57,536 bases of DNA from Edaphobacter sp. (GCA_025462755.1 JAOAPF010000290.1:1-57536), one strand, 5' to 3'. Positions 43,960-53,522 are shown, counted from the first letter of the stretch. The notes: generated by a model from the letters alone, not told the origin. Made by a program: numbers and translations.

Positions 43960-45362
43960 GCGACTTCGCCTCCACGGTACGCAGCCTGCGCGAGCCCGGC
44001 AACTTGTTTGACCGTGCCCGGCCTATCTACCTGAGCCGTGCTCCAGGCCGGCTGGACGTAATGGGCGGCAACGTCGATTACACCGGAGGGGTGGTATTTG
44101 AGGCGACCATCAGGGAAGCGACCTGGGCAGCTGCCCAGATGCGGAGCGACCGCAAGATCGTCTTGCTGAACCCGCAGATGGCTGATTCTCAATGGGCGTC
44201 AAAGGTGGAGCTGTCGTTGGATGAGTTGATGAGTGAGGCCGAGGTCAGGGCATTCGCGAATGGCGGTCCGGAGACTCGCTGGACTGCGTATGTCTTGGGC
44301 GTGTTTCACCTATTGCTTCTGCGCTGGCCCGAACGGCTGCACCAGGGCATAACGCTCTTCCTCCAATCGGACGTTCCGCTGAACAAGGGTGTGAGCTCCT
44401 CGGCAGCAGTCGAGGTGGCCACGATGAAGGCGGTGGCGGCAGTATATGGCATTGTAATCAATGGCGTCGAGCTGGCCGAGGCCTGCCAATGGGTGGAAAA
44501 CGTAATTGCCGAATCGGCCTGCGGCATTATGGATCAGGCGGCCTCGGTGCTTGGCGAGGAAGGATGCATTTTGCCTCTGCTATGCCAGCCCTGTGTGGTG
44601 CGGCCGTCCGTGAGGCTTCCCAGGGAGCTGCGCCTATGGGCGATTGATTCCGGCGTAAGACATGCGGTGACTGGCATTGAGTATGAAGCTGCGCGTGCCG
44701 CAGCATTCATCGGCTATCGAATGATCTGCGAGTGCGAGCGTTTGCCACTCAGGTTGGATCGGGACGGGCGCATTCCTCGCTATACCGATCCCCGCTGGAA
44801 TGGATATCTTTCCAACGTCAGCACGTCCCTGTTCCGTTCGCACTACGAAGCGCGACTGCCAGCGACGGTAATCGGAGACTTGTTGCTCGCAGAGGAAAAG
44901 CAGCACGCGGATCCCTTTACGCAGATCCGCGGGAATACCCCCTATCTGGTGCGCGCCTGTACACGTTACGCGGTTGAAGAGCAACAGCGGATCGAGCTCT
45001 TTATCGAACTGCTTCGCGGGTTAACTCATGACCCGCAAGAGGCAGGATTCCGTCTGCTGGGCGATCTGATGTTTCAGTCGCATTGGTCCTATACGGAGTG
45101 CGGATTGGGTTGTGAGGCCACGGATCGGCTGGTTGCACTGGTGCGCGAGGAGCTTGGTACGGGCAAGCTGTACGGCGCCAAGATTACCGGGGGCGGCGCG
45201 GGCGGCACAGTTGTGGTGCTCGGTTCCAGCGGCGCAGGGGCAAGCTTTGACAAGGTAGTGCATCGATACGCGGAACAGCAGGGAGTTATGCCCTATGTCT
45301 TTGAAGGGAGCTCACCTGGCGCGGATAACTTCGGTGTCCAGGTGATTGGAGCGGATGCATGA
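43956..45362 (+). CDS. GHMP sugar kinase, L-arabinokinase/galactokinase-like
   Basis: A 468-residue GHMP kinase. The galactokinase-type start signature reads SRAPGRLDVMGGNVDYTGG; the ATP loop is PLNKGVSSSAA (141-151); the catalytic-base Asp193 is in CGIMDQAAS; and the third motif is AKITGGGAGGTVVVLG. The C-terminus (PYVFEGSSPGADNFGV) and QPC..V, WAIDSGVRH and FQSHWSYTECGLG closely resemble the kinase half of plant L-arabinokinase, with no glycosyltransferase-like N-terminal half. It should phosphorylate a sugar at C1. The start is a TTG overlapping the previous stop (TTGA) with GGGAGG upstream. Confidence 0.85.
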   Translation: MSDFASTVRSLREPGNLFDRARPIYLSRAPGRLDVMGGNVDYTGGVVFEATIREATWAAAQMRSDRKIVLLNPQMADSQWASKVELSLDELMSEAEVRAFANGGPETRWTAYVLGVFHLLLLRWPERLHQGITLFLQSDVPLNKGVSSSAAVEVATMKAVAAVYGIVINGVELAEACQWVENVIAESACGIMDQAASVLGEEGCILPLLCQPCVVRPSVRLPRELRLWAIDSGVRHAVTGIEYEAARAAAFIGYRMICECERLPLRLDRDGRIPRYTDPRWNGYLSNVSTSLFRSHYEARLPATVIGDLLLAEEKQHADPFTQIRGNTPYLVRACTRYAVEEQQRIELFIELLRGLTHDPQEAGFRLLGDLMFQSHWSYTECGLGCEATDRLVALVREELGTGKLYGAKITGGGAGGTVVVLGSSGAGASFDKVVHRYAEQQGVMPYVFEGSSPGADNFGVQVIGADA

Positions 45363-46297
45363 GCACCACCATCCTGATCGAGAGCAAGCCGCGCAGGACG
45401 GCATGGTATTTTCTTCTGCTGGCACTGGCCTCGTTGATGTGGTCCGGGCAGGGGACCGCTGTGAAGATTCTGGACTCACATCTGGGACCAATTGCCATTA
45501 CCTTTCTGCCGTTTTACTGCACGACACTGCTGGCGATTCCGCTACTCATCAACATGCGTCGGAAACGTCCTTCCAAAGCATCGCCAAGCCTCGCGGACTG
45601 GGGCCAGTTCGTTGTGGCAGGTGTGGGTGGTCAAGTGCTGGCGCAACTCGGCATGACATGGGGCATCAGCTACTCGCTGGCAACAAATGGCGCGATTCTG
45701 AACCTGTTGATCCCCGTCATTAGCGCTGTACTGGCATCGATCATGCTGCGAGAGCAAATGTCACCCCTACGGGTCACCTCCCTCGTGATTGGACTGGCGG
45801 GAGTGGCATTGATGTCCGCCGGAGATCTTCGTCACTCGTCATTTATCGAGACAAGGTTCCTGCTGGGGAATCTGATGATCCTCGGCGGCTGTGCCGGTTC
45901 GTCCTTTTACAACGTGTACTGCAAGGGGCTGCTGCGCCGCTTCGCTGAGATTGAGATCGTCATCTACAGCTACATCACAGCATCCGTCGCTAGCATTCCT
46001 TTGCTGATCTGGGTCGAGCCCGTCCCATGGCACAAGTTCCTTTCTTTCGATCTCCGCGCCTGGCTCGCATTTGCATTCCTTGTGCTTTTCATGTACGGCG
46101 CCTCAATGTTGCTTTTCTTTAAAGCTCTAGCGCATTTGGACGTAACCACCGCGTCGATTTCCTTGTATCTCGTACCGGTCTTCGGCGTGGCTCTCGCCAT
46201 AACCTTGCTGGGCGAGAGGCTTCACCTGCTTGAAATCCTGGGCGCGGCTATCGTGTTGTCCGCCACGCTCCTGATTGTGAGATATGACAATGCATAA
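45359..46297 (+). CDS. DMT-superfamily (EamA) transporter
   Basis: A 312-residue inner-membrane protein with ten predicted helices in two EamA repeats. Helix 1 is FLLLALASLMWSGQGTAVK, with the usual small-residue WG-like start, and the second half includes NLMILGGCAGSSFYNVY and LALLGERL-type GERLHLLEILGA near the end. These carriers export amino acids, sugars or small metabolites by antiport. The ATG overlaps the kinase stop (ATGA) and the last 14 bases overlap the next gene, so it is translated as part of the operon. Confidence 0.88.
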   Translation: MSTTILIESKPRRTAWYFLLLALASLMWSGQGTAVKILDSHLGPIAITFLPFYCTTLLAIPLLINMRRKRPSKASPSLADWGQFVVAGVGGQVLAQLGMTWGISYSLATNGAILNLLIPVISAVLASIMLREQMSPLRVTSLVIGLAGVALMSAGDLRHSSFIETRFLLGNLMILGGCAGSSFYNVYCKGLLRRFAEIEIVIYSYITASVASIPLLIWVEPVPWHKFLSFDLRAWLAFAFLVLFMYGASMLLFFKALAHLDVTTASISLYLVPVFGVALAITLLGERLHLLEILGAAIVLSATLLIVRYDNA

Positions 46298-48338
46298 GAT
46301 GCTGAAGTCTGGATCGGCCGGCCTGCTGGCTCTGTACCTCTCTAGCGTAATGGTGATCGCGCAGCAGCCTTTTCAGGTGCTCAGCGATGCAAGCGGGCCC
46401 ACTATCGCCGGCCGTAGCGTGCAACTGGATGTTAGTGGAAAGCTGCTGCCCTGGCCGACGGGCGAGGACACCGGCTACTCTTACTCCTCGCATTTTCTGA
46501 CGCAGTGGACCATCCTGCAGGATCAACTGCATCGCACAAAGCTGCCGTACTTCTACTGCTGTTATGACTTCGACCGCAGGACGTTTGAGACAAACCCCGA
46601 TCACCACTGGGCCAACTCCACCGGCTATCTTCGCGCCATGATGCAGGGGTTTGTGGAGCGGCTCTATCCCTACACCGGCGATAGCTCGACGGTTCAGTCA
46701 CTGGAGGAGTTTGTTGATTACGAACTGGAGAACGGACTCACTCCCAAGGAATATGCCTGGTCTCAGGTTCCCTACCCATCGGCGGACCCGGGATCGCGTC
46801 GGTATACCGGTTGGAGCCATCATGGGGAAGACTATGTGGAGCCGCACGTGGTGGGCGAGGACGGTTATGGATATGTCAGACTTTATGAGATGACCGGCGA
46901 TACGAAGTACCTGCAGGCGGGCATTCGCTGTGCCGATTCGCTGTTAAAAAACTACAAGGTGGGAAATGAAAGCGTTTCACCTTGGCCGTACCGCGCCTAT
47001 GCCCGGGATGGCCGCTCGGGTGTGGGCAATATGGGAGCGTATTCAGCTAATGTCGTCGAGCCGATCATGCTCTTCGATGAGCTGATACGTATCAGCCAGG
47101 GTGATACGGAGCAGTATGCGAGGGTACGAGAGGGTGCATGGCAGTGGCTGAAGAGATATCCGATGAAGAACAATGTGTGGTCTGGTTATTTCGAGGACGT
47201 AGATCCGAACACGAATAATCTCAACCAGGTTATTCCTTTGGAACTGGCCCGCTATTTGCTGCTGCATCCGGAGAAGGATGCTAGCTGGAATGAAGATTCC
47301 AAGCGATTGATCGAGTGGGTGAAGACAACACCGAAGTGGCCTAAGTACATAGTGCATGGCGCTCTGGTGACTACTGAGCAGGGAGACGGTAAGGAGTTTT
47401 GTTGCAACCCCCCCGGCCAATGCTGCGATAGCCACACGGCGCGCCTAGCGGCGGCCGAGGCTTTCTATGCTTGGCGCACAGGGGACATCTCCTACAAGGA
47501 GTCTGCCTACCGCTCCTTCAATTGGGTGACGTACTTCCAGGGCTTTCCTGCGGCGGCTCATGCGCCCTTCAGCGATCAGTGGTGGTTCACCGACGAGTAC
47601 GCCGATGGTCCAAGACGATTGATGGACGCCTTCTGGGCCTTTCCGGAGTGGGCTCCTGTGGACGAGTCGCATCTGCTTGGCTCTAGCTCGGTCGTGACAA
47701 AGATTCGATACGGCAATGGCTCTGTGACGTACTCGACCTTCGATGAGTTATCGAACGATGTGCTGCGTCTCGACTTTGTGCCAGAGTCGGTCATGGCCGG
47801 CGGGAGGCTGCTGCATAAAGTGAGCCACCCGGATGAAGAAGGCTATTCCTTCGATGAGAAGACCAGCGCTCTCCGGATTCACCATGAGCACGCGCGGGAC
47901 ATGGACATTCAGGGGCAGAGAAGCGGCAAACCGCCGAAGTACGTTAGGTTTGACAATCCCCATCTGGCGGCTGGCTGGACGCTGCAGGGGCAGTATCCTG
48001 CGGGCTTGGTGGACTGGGGCAACGATGCCTGGATGATTCATGCTCCTGAGGGAAAGTTTGGCACATTTTGCCTGAGCCTAAAGGACTCCAAAACCACTCA
48101 CGCCAGCTTTGGATTCCCGGTCGCGACTGTTTTTGCTGGAATAGATGCGTATAACGGCGGCGCGAGGTCAGCAACCATTCGTCTCCGTTCGCCACAGACG
48201 CGAGAGAAGAAGTACACACTTGCGCCCGGACAACTCCTCAGGATACGCACTGGATGGAGTGACCCAAGCTCAGCGATCGAATGGGAGTTTGAGAACGCCG
48301 AGGGATTGCTCTTAGACAACTTCGCTTACTCTGATTAA
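46284..48338 (+). CDS. Secreted protein of unknown function, possibly alpha/alpha-toroid glycosidase-like
   Basis: A 684-residue exported protein. The N-terminal signal (GLLALYLSSVMVIAQQ) ends near residue 28. The body is rich in Trp, Tyr and acidic residues, with helical repeats such as YVRLYEMTGDTKYLQAGIRCA and EGAWQWLKRYPMKNNVW, a pattern seen in six-hairpin glycoside hydrolases and uronyl epimerases. A beta-rich C-terminal part (from about 480) ends IRLRSPQTREKKYTLAPG. Unusual Cys pairs occur (YFYCCYDF; FCCNPPGQCCDS). I do not recognise a specific family. The start overlaps the transporter gene, tying it to the sugar operon. Confidence 0.7.
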   Translation: MTMHKMLKSGSAGLLALYLSSVMVIAQQPFQVLSDASGPTIAGRSVQLDVSGKLLPWPTGEDTGYSYSSHFLTQWTILQDQLHRTKLPYFYCCYDFDRRTFETNPDHHWANSTGYLRAMMQGFVERLYPYTGDSSTVQSLEEFVDYELENGLTPKEYAWSQVPYPSADPGSRRYTGWSHHGEDYVEPHVVGEDGYGYVRLYEMTGDTKYLQAGIRCADSLLKNYKVGNESVSPWPYRAYARDGRSGVGNMGAYSANVVEPIMLFDELIRISQGDTEQYARVREGAWQWLKRYPMKNNVWSGYFEDVDPNTNNLNQVIPLELARYLLLHPEKDASWNEDSKRLIEWVKTTPKWPKYIVHGALVTTEQGDGKEFCCNPPGQCCDSHTARLAAAEAFYAWRTGDISYKESAYRSFNWVTYFQGFPAAAHAPFSDQWWFTDEYADGPRRLMDAFWAFPEWAPVDESHLLGSSSVVTKIRYGNGSVTYSTFDELSNDVLRLDFVPESVMAGGRLLHKVSHPDEEGYSFDEKTSALRIHHEHARDMDIQGQRSGKPPKYVRFDNPHLAAGWTLQGQYPAGLVDWGNDAWMIHAPEGKFGTFCLSLKDSKTTHASFGFPVATVFAGIDAYNGGARSATIRLRSPQTREKKYTLAPGQLLRIRTGWSDPSSAIEWEFENAEGLLLDNFAYSD

Positions 48339-48939
48339 CTGCCATGCTACCTAGCCGCTTCTCGAGGGGACCAGGCGCTCTCAATCCGCTGCGCTTTTTG
48401 GCATTGCCTGCCTCCTATCAAGAATCAGTATGTGCAATACGTGGACAACATATAGTGATTCCGTCGCCTCGACTACGGCTCACAACCCCGACCGCGATAA
48501 GCCGCTGCTGGCGGTGCGCGCCCGGGAGAGGGCGACCATACCACCGAACCTGCGGGCGCGCGGCCCTCTTGGGGTCGGCTCAGGTCTTTCTTTGCCCGCG
48601 GGGAGCTCGACTCCAGACCGCCTGATTCGGTGGTGCGCGCCCGGGAACCGGACCTGCTCCCGTCGGGTGGAGAGCGGCAGTCCAGAAAGCCGCATCCCGC
48701 GGCAGCGCCGGTGCTTCTCCACGGAACTTTGACTGGCAGTTCGCGCCAATATTCGGGTATTTCAGGAATTTGCGTCGAGAGAGGCCTAGGGCCAAGACTG
48801 TCTGGCGGGGGACAGGCATTCAAACTCTCAGTAGAACTCTTCCCGGCCTGGTTAGCCGCTATTCAGCCATGCCTCAGGCTGACACGTTGTTCTTTCCAGT
48901 CCGATGGAAGGGGCTTGAGACAACGCCCGAGGTCCAGCG
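48339..48939. other. Non-coding stretch with repeats
   Basis: Six hundred bases without a supportable gene. TGCGCGCCCGGGA occurs at about 48516 and again at about 48635. The right part (48711-48810) belongs to a repeat family with an inverted copy at 57259-57359. The apparent open frames here arise from GC-rich repeats. Confidence 0.5.
48711..48810 (+). repeat. Intergenic repeat, copy A
   Basis: About 100 bp starting GTGCTTCTCCACGGAAC and including AGTTCGCGCCAATATTCGGG and GTCGAGAGAGGCCTAGGGCCA. The reverse complement of 57259-57359 matches it over nearly the whole length with a handful of differences. A partial third copy ends the window at 57501-57536. It lies upstream of the hypothetical gene at 48940. 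Confidence 0.8.
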
Positions 48940-49455
48940 TTGAAGGTGGTTTCCTTCCAGGATGGCCTCGGTAAGATCGGGCGCCTGGCAGGGCTGGTCA
49001 CGCTCACTCTGCCGGAGGGAATTCGCGTGGGACAGAATTTCAAGCTGAGCGTTCAGCAGTACTCCGGAATTGCACTTACCCGACGGGCGCACAAGATGCT
49101 GGGTGCATTCCAATTCAACATCCCAGTGCAGCGTGATGCGGACATTGTGCCGAAAGCGGTCCGGACTCTTTCCATTCTGCGGTACATCCAGCAGACCGTC
49201 GCGGCCAGCAGCCGATGGAGCCCCATTTTCACACGGTGGCTCAATGGACTTGCGACGAAGGTGGCCGGGCTAGGTGGCGATCCGAACACGATTCTGCCTT
49301 CACCGAACGGCGGCGACATACCCGCTCCGTGTCGCGAGCCCGAGCCATGCGAAGTGCGACCGCGCGATCTGTGGTGCATGAACATTCCATGGGAGGAGTG
49401 CGACATTGAAGGCGAGGTTGACGTCAAACTCAGGTTTCGAAAGAAGTGCAAGTAG
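48940..49455 (+). CDS. Hypothetical protein, possibly 5'-truncated
   Basis: A 171-residue frame with sensible protein composition, starting at TTG (MKVVSFQDGLGKIG); the frame is open only back to a TGA at 48916. It begins as if in the middle of a beta-rich domain (LVTLTLPEGIRVGQNFKLSVQQYSG) and later has GAFQFNIPVQRDADIVPK. It ends in a Cys-rich tail (CREPEPCEVR, CMNIPWEECDIEG) and KLRFRKKCK. No family is recognised. Because there is no ribosome site and the start resembles an internal segment, it may be the end of a longer lost gene. Confidence 0.5.
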   Translation: MKVVSFQDGLGKIGRLAGLVTLTLPEGIRVGQNFKLSVQQYSGIALTRRAHKMLGAFQFNIPVQRDADIVPKAVRTLSILRYIQQTVAASSRWSPIFTRWLNGLATKVAGLGGDPNTILPSPNGGDIPAPCREPEPCEVRPRDLWCMNIPWEECDIEGEVDVKLRFRKKCK

Positions 49456-49604
49456 GCAAATTTTGCGGCACTACTAGAGCGGCCGATGCTAGCAGACCTT
49501 TGCATCTGCACGGCATAGGTTTCGGCCCAAACTGGCCGATTTCTTGCAATTTGGAGTGCCAGAAAGGGTGCTGAAACTTCTTGGCTGGTCAACCGAAGCA
49601 TAGT

Positions 49605-50210
49605 CTACGATTTGCCAAGTTCAGGTGTGGCTCCTGGTCTTCTTCCAACAAACTCTACAACACCACGCTCAAGCGCGGGGCGCTCTTGGTGGTACATCAC
49701 GCTTAAATCTAGAGCGAGCGACAGAATCTCCGTTCTGCGTAGGGGATCAGAGCTGGCCGGGGTCCACCTCTCAGGGGAATTCCACCGTAGGCTGGTCTTA
49801 CAGATGAGCACACCACCGGGTTTCAGAGCGGACACGATCTTTTCGGAGAGAGCGCGATCGAGGTGGTAGAACAGCACGATCAGGTCGAACTGTGCCGGTT
49901 CAAATTGGTATTCCGTGGCAGCCATCGCAAAAAGCTCCAGTGGCAAATCGAGTTGAAGCGCCGTCTGACGGAGCCTGCTGATCGCCACCTCGGAGATGTC
50001 TACGACATTCACCCGCCATCCCCGGCTTGCCAGCCATAAGGCATGTCTGCCGAGCCCCCCGGCCAGGTCCAGAACAACCCCGGCGTTCGGGAATGAATCC
50101 TCTACAAACTCCTTGTAAGCCGACAGGAAGAATGGATCGGGCTTGGTCAACGAGGCCATCTCTTCCTGATACTTCTGGTCCCGATGCAACCGTTGTTCCT
50201 CGTTCGTCAT
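49605..50210 (-). CDS. TehB-like class I SAM-dependent methyltransferase
   Basis: A 201-residue Rossmann-fold methyltransferase. Motif I is VVLDLAGGLGRHALWLASRGW, motif II VNVVDISEVAIS (acidic ribose ligand), and the FDLIVLFYHLDRAL segment forms motif IV; ALKPGGVLICKT follows. The early WxK-like text of TehB is replaced by KYQEEMASLTKPDPFFLS. The family includes tellurite/selenite and thiol methyltransferases. It is divergent from the RcnR-type metal sensor at 50294, with an 83-bp shared region, so metal or metalloid control is plausible. Confidence 0.82.
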   Translation of the reverse strand: MTNEEQRLHRDQKYQEEMASLTKPDPFFLSAYKEFVEDSFPNAGVVLDLAGGLGRHALWLASRGWRVNVVDISEVAISRLRQTALQLDLPLELFAMAATEYQFEPAQFDLIVLFYHLDRALSEKIVSALKPGGVLICKTSLRWNSPERWTPASSDPLRRTEILSLALDLSVMYHQERPALERGVVEFVGRRPGATPELGKS

Positions 50211-50251
50211 GATTGACCGTAGCCCCTATCCAGATCTGAATCTGCTTCTCC

Positions 50252-50274
50252 AATATAGTATAGAGGATTATATT
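50252..50274. promoter_or_regulatory. Candidate operator for the CsoR/RcnR-family regulator
   Basis: AATATA (50252-50257) and TATATT (50269-50274) form a 6-bp inverted repeat with an 11-bp AT/AG spacer in the space between the methyltransferase and metal-sensor genes, 19 bp upstream of the sensor start. DUF156-family sensors bind such AT-flanked dyads at their own promoters; typical sites have a G or C run in the middle, which is weak here. Confidence 0.35.
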
Positions 50275-50293
50275 ATTTGACTAGGAGGTGCCC

Positions 50294-50572
50294 TTGGCAC
50301 ACACCACAAAAGATAAGAAGAAACTGCTGTCGCGCATCCGCCGCATCAAGGGACAAACCGAAGCCATCGAGCGCGCTCTGGAGGGTGAGGAAGAGTGCGA
50401 AGAAATCTTGCAGCTCGTAGCGTCCTGCCGGGGTGCTCTGAACGGCTTGATGGCCGAACTGATTGAGGGGCATCTGCGGTTTCATGTGCTCGACCCAAAC
50501 CAGAAGACCCTTCCCTCGCAACTTGAGGCCGCCGACGAATTGATGTCGGTGGTGAAGCGCTACCTCAACTAG
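50294..50572 (+). CDS. RcnR/FrmR-type (CsoR family, DUF156) metal-sensing repressor
   Basis: A 92-residue all-helical repressor. The start is TTG at 50294 with TAGGAGG five bases away, giving MAHTTKDKKKLLSR. With this numbering the four ligands of the nickel/cobalt sensor RcnR are all present: His3, Cys35, His60 and His64. FrmR-type formaldehyde sensors have Glu64 and CsoR copper sensors lack His3. This points to Ni(II)/Co(II), or perhaps Zn, sensing. It is followed 15 nt later by a His-rich P-type ATPase gene, the natural target, and is divergent from a methyltransferase. Confidence 0.9.
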   Translation: MAHTTKDKKKLLSRIRRIKGQTEAIERALEGEEECEEILQLVASCRGALNGLMAELIEGHLRFHVLDPNQKTLPSQLEAADELMSVVKRYLN

Positions 50573-50587
50573 AAGTACGGAGGCGGT

Positions 50588-51979
50588 ATGACGGTTGTGA
50601 ACCAGAACGAAACACGCGCTGACCTCAGCGAAGTAGCCGAAGTCGGAATCCATCTCCCTGAATCTGCCGACGCGCTCTCAAAGTCGTCTCACGCGGGACA
50701 CGACCATGACGATGATGACCACCACGACCACGAACACGGCTTTGAACTTGTGGAGGTGCTCCGCGTTGTCTTTGTGGCGCTTGCGGCGGTGGCGGTTTGG
50801 TTTCATCTCTGGGAGCCCTTTCACCGCGTCAGTGTCATCGGCCTAGTTGCCACCCTGATCGGCGGGTATCCCATCTTTAAGGAGGCGTTGGAGAACATTC
50901 TTGAGCGCCGCATGACGATGGAACTGTCCATGACGATCGCGCTTATCTCCGCCCTTGCTATTGGAGAATTTTTTACGGCGCTTGTCATCACAGCGTTTGT
51001 CCTCGCAGCGGAGATCCTCGAAGGACTCACGGTCGGGCGCGGACGTCGTGCGATTCAAGACATGCTGGACTTTCTCCCGCAGACCGCCAGCGTGCTTAGG
51101 GATAACCAGATCGTCGAGCTAGACACCAGGACCATCCTGCCGGGAGAAGTTGTGGTCATCCGGCCCGGTAGCAGAATTCCCGTGGATGGCCAGGTTCTCA
51201 GTGGTCATTCGTATGTCGAGCAGGCCGCAATCACTGGCGAACCAATGCCCAGTGAAAAGACCACCGGAAGCGATGTCTACGCAGGCACGATCAATCAAGC
51301 AGGTACGCTTCAAGTGCGCGCAGAGCGTCTCGGGAAAGAGACAACCTTTGGCAAGATCATCGAAGCGGTCGAGAATGCAGAACGTTCTCGCGCTCCGATA
51401 CAGAAGACAGCCGACCGTCTTGCTGGGTATCTGGCCTACTTCGCCCTGGGCGCAGCGGTGCTCACCTTCCTCATCACGCACAATCTTCGCTCTACGATCT
51501 CAGTCATCATCGTTGCTGGAGCTTGCGGCATCGCAGCGGGTACACCGCTGGCAATCCTGGGGGCCATCGGACGCGCGGCCCGGCAAGGCTCCATCATCAA
51601 GGGCGGCATCTACCTTGAAGCGCTTGGGCAGTTGCATACTGTCTTTCTCGACAAGACGGGCACCCTGACCTATGGCTTTCCCCTGGTCTCGGAGGTCCGC
51701 ACTGAACCGGGCATCTCCGAGCGCACACTCCTCGAAGCTGCTGCCAGAGCCGAGAGAAGCTCAGAGCATCCCTTGGGCCGGGCCATCGTGCGCTTTGCAG
51801 AGCAGCAAAATTTCCAGACGATTGATCCCGAATCCTTTGAGTACCGCATTGGCCGGGGAGTCCTGGCGTCTCTGCAAGGGGAGCGAATCGTAGTTGGAAA
51901 CCGAGCCCTGTTTGAGGAACTTGAAATCGCTCAACCGGAGAAACATAGAACGTCGGGTTCGTGCAGAATGCTGAGGTAG
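50588..51979 (+). pseudogene. Heavy-metal P1B-type ATPase, truncated after the N-domain start
   Basis: The 463 residues hold a His-rich N-terminus (35-50), the first membrane helices, the actuator TGEP (216-219), a membrane helix with GACGIAAGTP at 311-320, the phosphorylation site DKTGTL (Asp355) and the SEHPLG motif of the nucleotide domain. The CPC-type metal motif of P1B enzymes is replaced by GAC. The protein stops after EELEIAQPEKHR; the hinge GDGxND motif and last two helices (about 200 residues) are missing, cut at about 51946. It is not a working pump. AGTACGGAGGCGGT precedes the start. It is co-directional with the RcnR-type gene. Confidence 0.85.
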
Positions 51980-53522
51980 CTCCTCAACCTGAAGAAGAAG
52001 AAACCCGTTTTCGAATACCACTCCATGAACAGGATGCGATCACGGTAGCCGTTCTTGTGACGAGATTTGGATCTGCGGAGCTGAAGAAGGAACAAGACGC
52101 CTGGATCAGAACGACACTCGCGTCGAGTTTTGGCGACCAAGAGAAAGAAACGCATCGCTACCGCCCTGAGTACCAGTTCAATCCGCAGGCAATTTCATTC
52201 TTGGGGTACGTCTTAATGCTCAAGGCTGACAGCAATGCCGAAAACATTCGCTTGCTGCTCACCGCTGCCAGTTTCTCCAACCCATCCGCCTCTGTCGGAT
52301 TCAAAGACGCGGCTTTCGCATTGGCCGAAATCGATGAGCGACTTATCCGTTCGATACTGCGATGTGCGTTCACCGCACGGATTGTTCCAGGACGAGAATG
52401 GCAAGGCGTCCGTTCCGCGCAGCGCGAGCAGCAGAAGACTGAATGCGCAGCACACCTCGCAGCGCGCGTTAACGAGGAGATCGACTGGCTCGCTTCCAAT
52501 GGTTCCGAACCTCAATGGCCCTCATTCCCTTCGAAAAGACCCCATCTTCGGAATGGCTACCTAGGACGGAACTCGGCCCCGGGCACGGAGGAAGAGGAAG
52601 AACCGGTTGAGCTGCGCGATTTTGAGGACTATGGGGCAGCGCAATGGCTCAAGGCAGCGGAAGGGCTGCTCGACATCGGCGTTCGCCCGTGGCTGCGAGA
52701 GCTGGTTGACTATTACCGCGATTGGACCATCGTTGCGAACGGGGCGGACATCGACAAGAACGAGCGGATTGATGGCGAACCCGATTCATGGAACGAGGTG
52801 TATTTCAAACTCGCTGCGGACTGCGTGCCGGGGTTACCTCTTGAACAGGCGGGCGTTCTCATGTCAGGCTTCTTCGATCAGCTGCCGGATGAACCGCTAT
52901 TCGAAAACCTCAAGGTCTTTCTCGGGGAAAGTGACGAATTATTCTTCAACCACAAATCGATCGCATCCGAGATGGCGGTGTCGATTCGCACGCTTGCCGC
53001 CAATCTCCTTCGCGGCACACGAGGCTGGAAGCATCTTCAGAATGACCGGACACTTTCCTCACCGACTAAGATTTCAGAGGTTGTCGCGAAGTTCTATTTC
53101 AACACGAGTAGTGGTGGTTTTGTCCCTTCCAAGTGCTACCTGCTACCGGTCGCAATCCCGCGAATTACGCCTTTCTTCGTGACATTTGAGGATTTGGCGC
53201 TCGATTGTCGGTGCCCACTCATAGGCTTGCTGGCTTCAACCTCATTGAAGTTGCTCCGTCTACCGCACATTTGGGCTTCCTGATAGCCGTGGGTTCCGCT
53301 TGGCTTGAGACCTATCAGAGTAGCGCTCAGTTTTGGACTGAGTATCAATTCGGAAAACGCCTGTGCAAGTTAGTCGAGAGCATCCTGGGTGACGCTCCAT
53401 CGCAATCCGCCCAGGTTGATCTTCAAGCCTTGGACACTCTTCTGGGTCATCTGGTCCGACTCGGCATTTCAGAGGCGCATCGCGCCGAGGAAGTTCTCAG
53501 ATCGTACGAGGATTTGCCCTGA
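51961..53522 (+). pseudogene. C-terminal remnant of a very large protein, frameshifted
   Basis: Two overlapping frames (51961-53283 and 53205-53522) seem to be one broken gene. The first has mostly helical, repeat-poor sequence (FLGYVLMLKADSNAENIR; DFEDYGAAQWLKAAEGLLD) and leaves sense after TPFFVTFEDLALD. The second resumes with GFNLIEVAPSTAHLGFLIA and ends SYEDLP. The text begins directly at the truncated ATPase, with a TAG at 51946, so the 5' part is lost. The style resembles the tails of large ATP-binding proteins (1500 or more residues), but I cannot name the family. Confidence 0.55.

Noticed and set aside
48473..48939. Protein-coding genes in the 48.4-48.9 kb stretch
   Set aside because: Frames on both strands come from GC-rich repeats and recur near 57.3 kb as part of the repeat, without ribosome sites.
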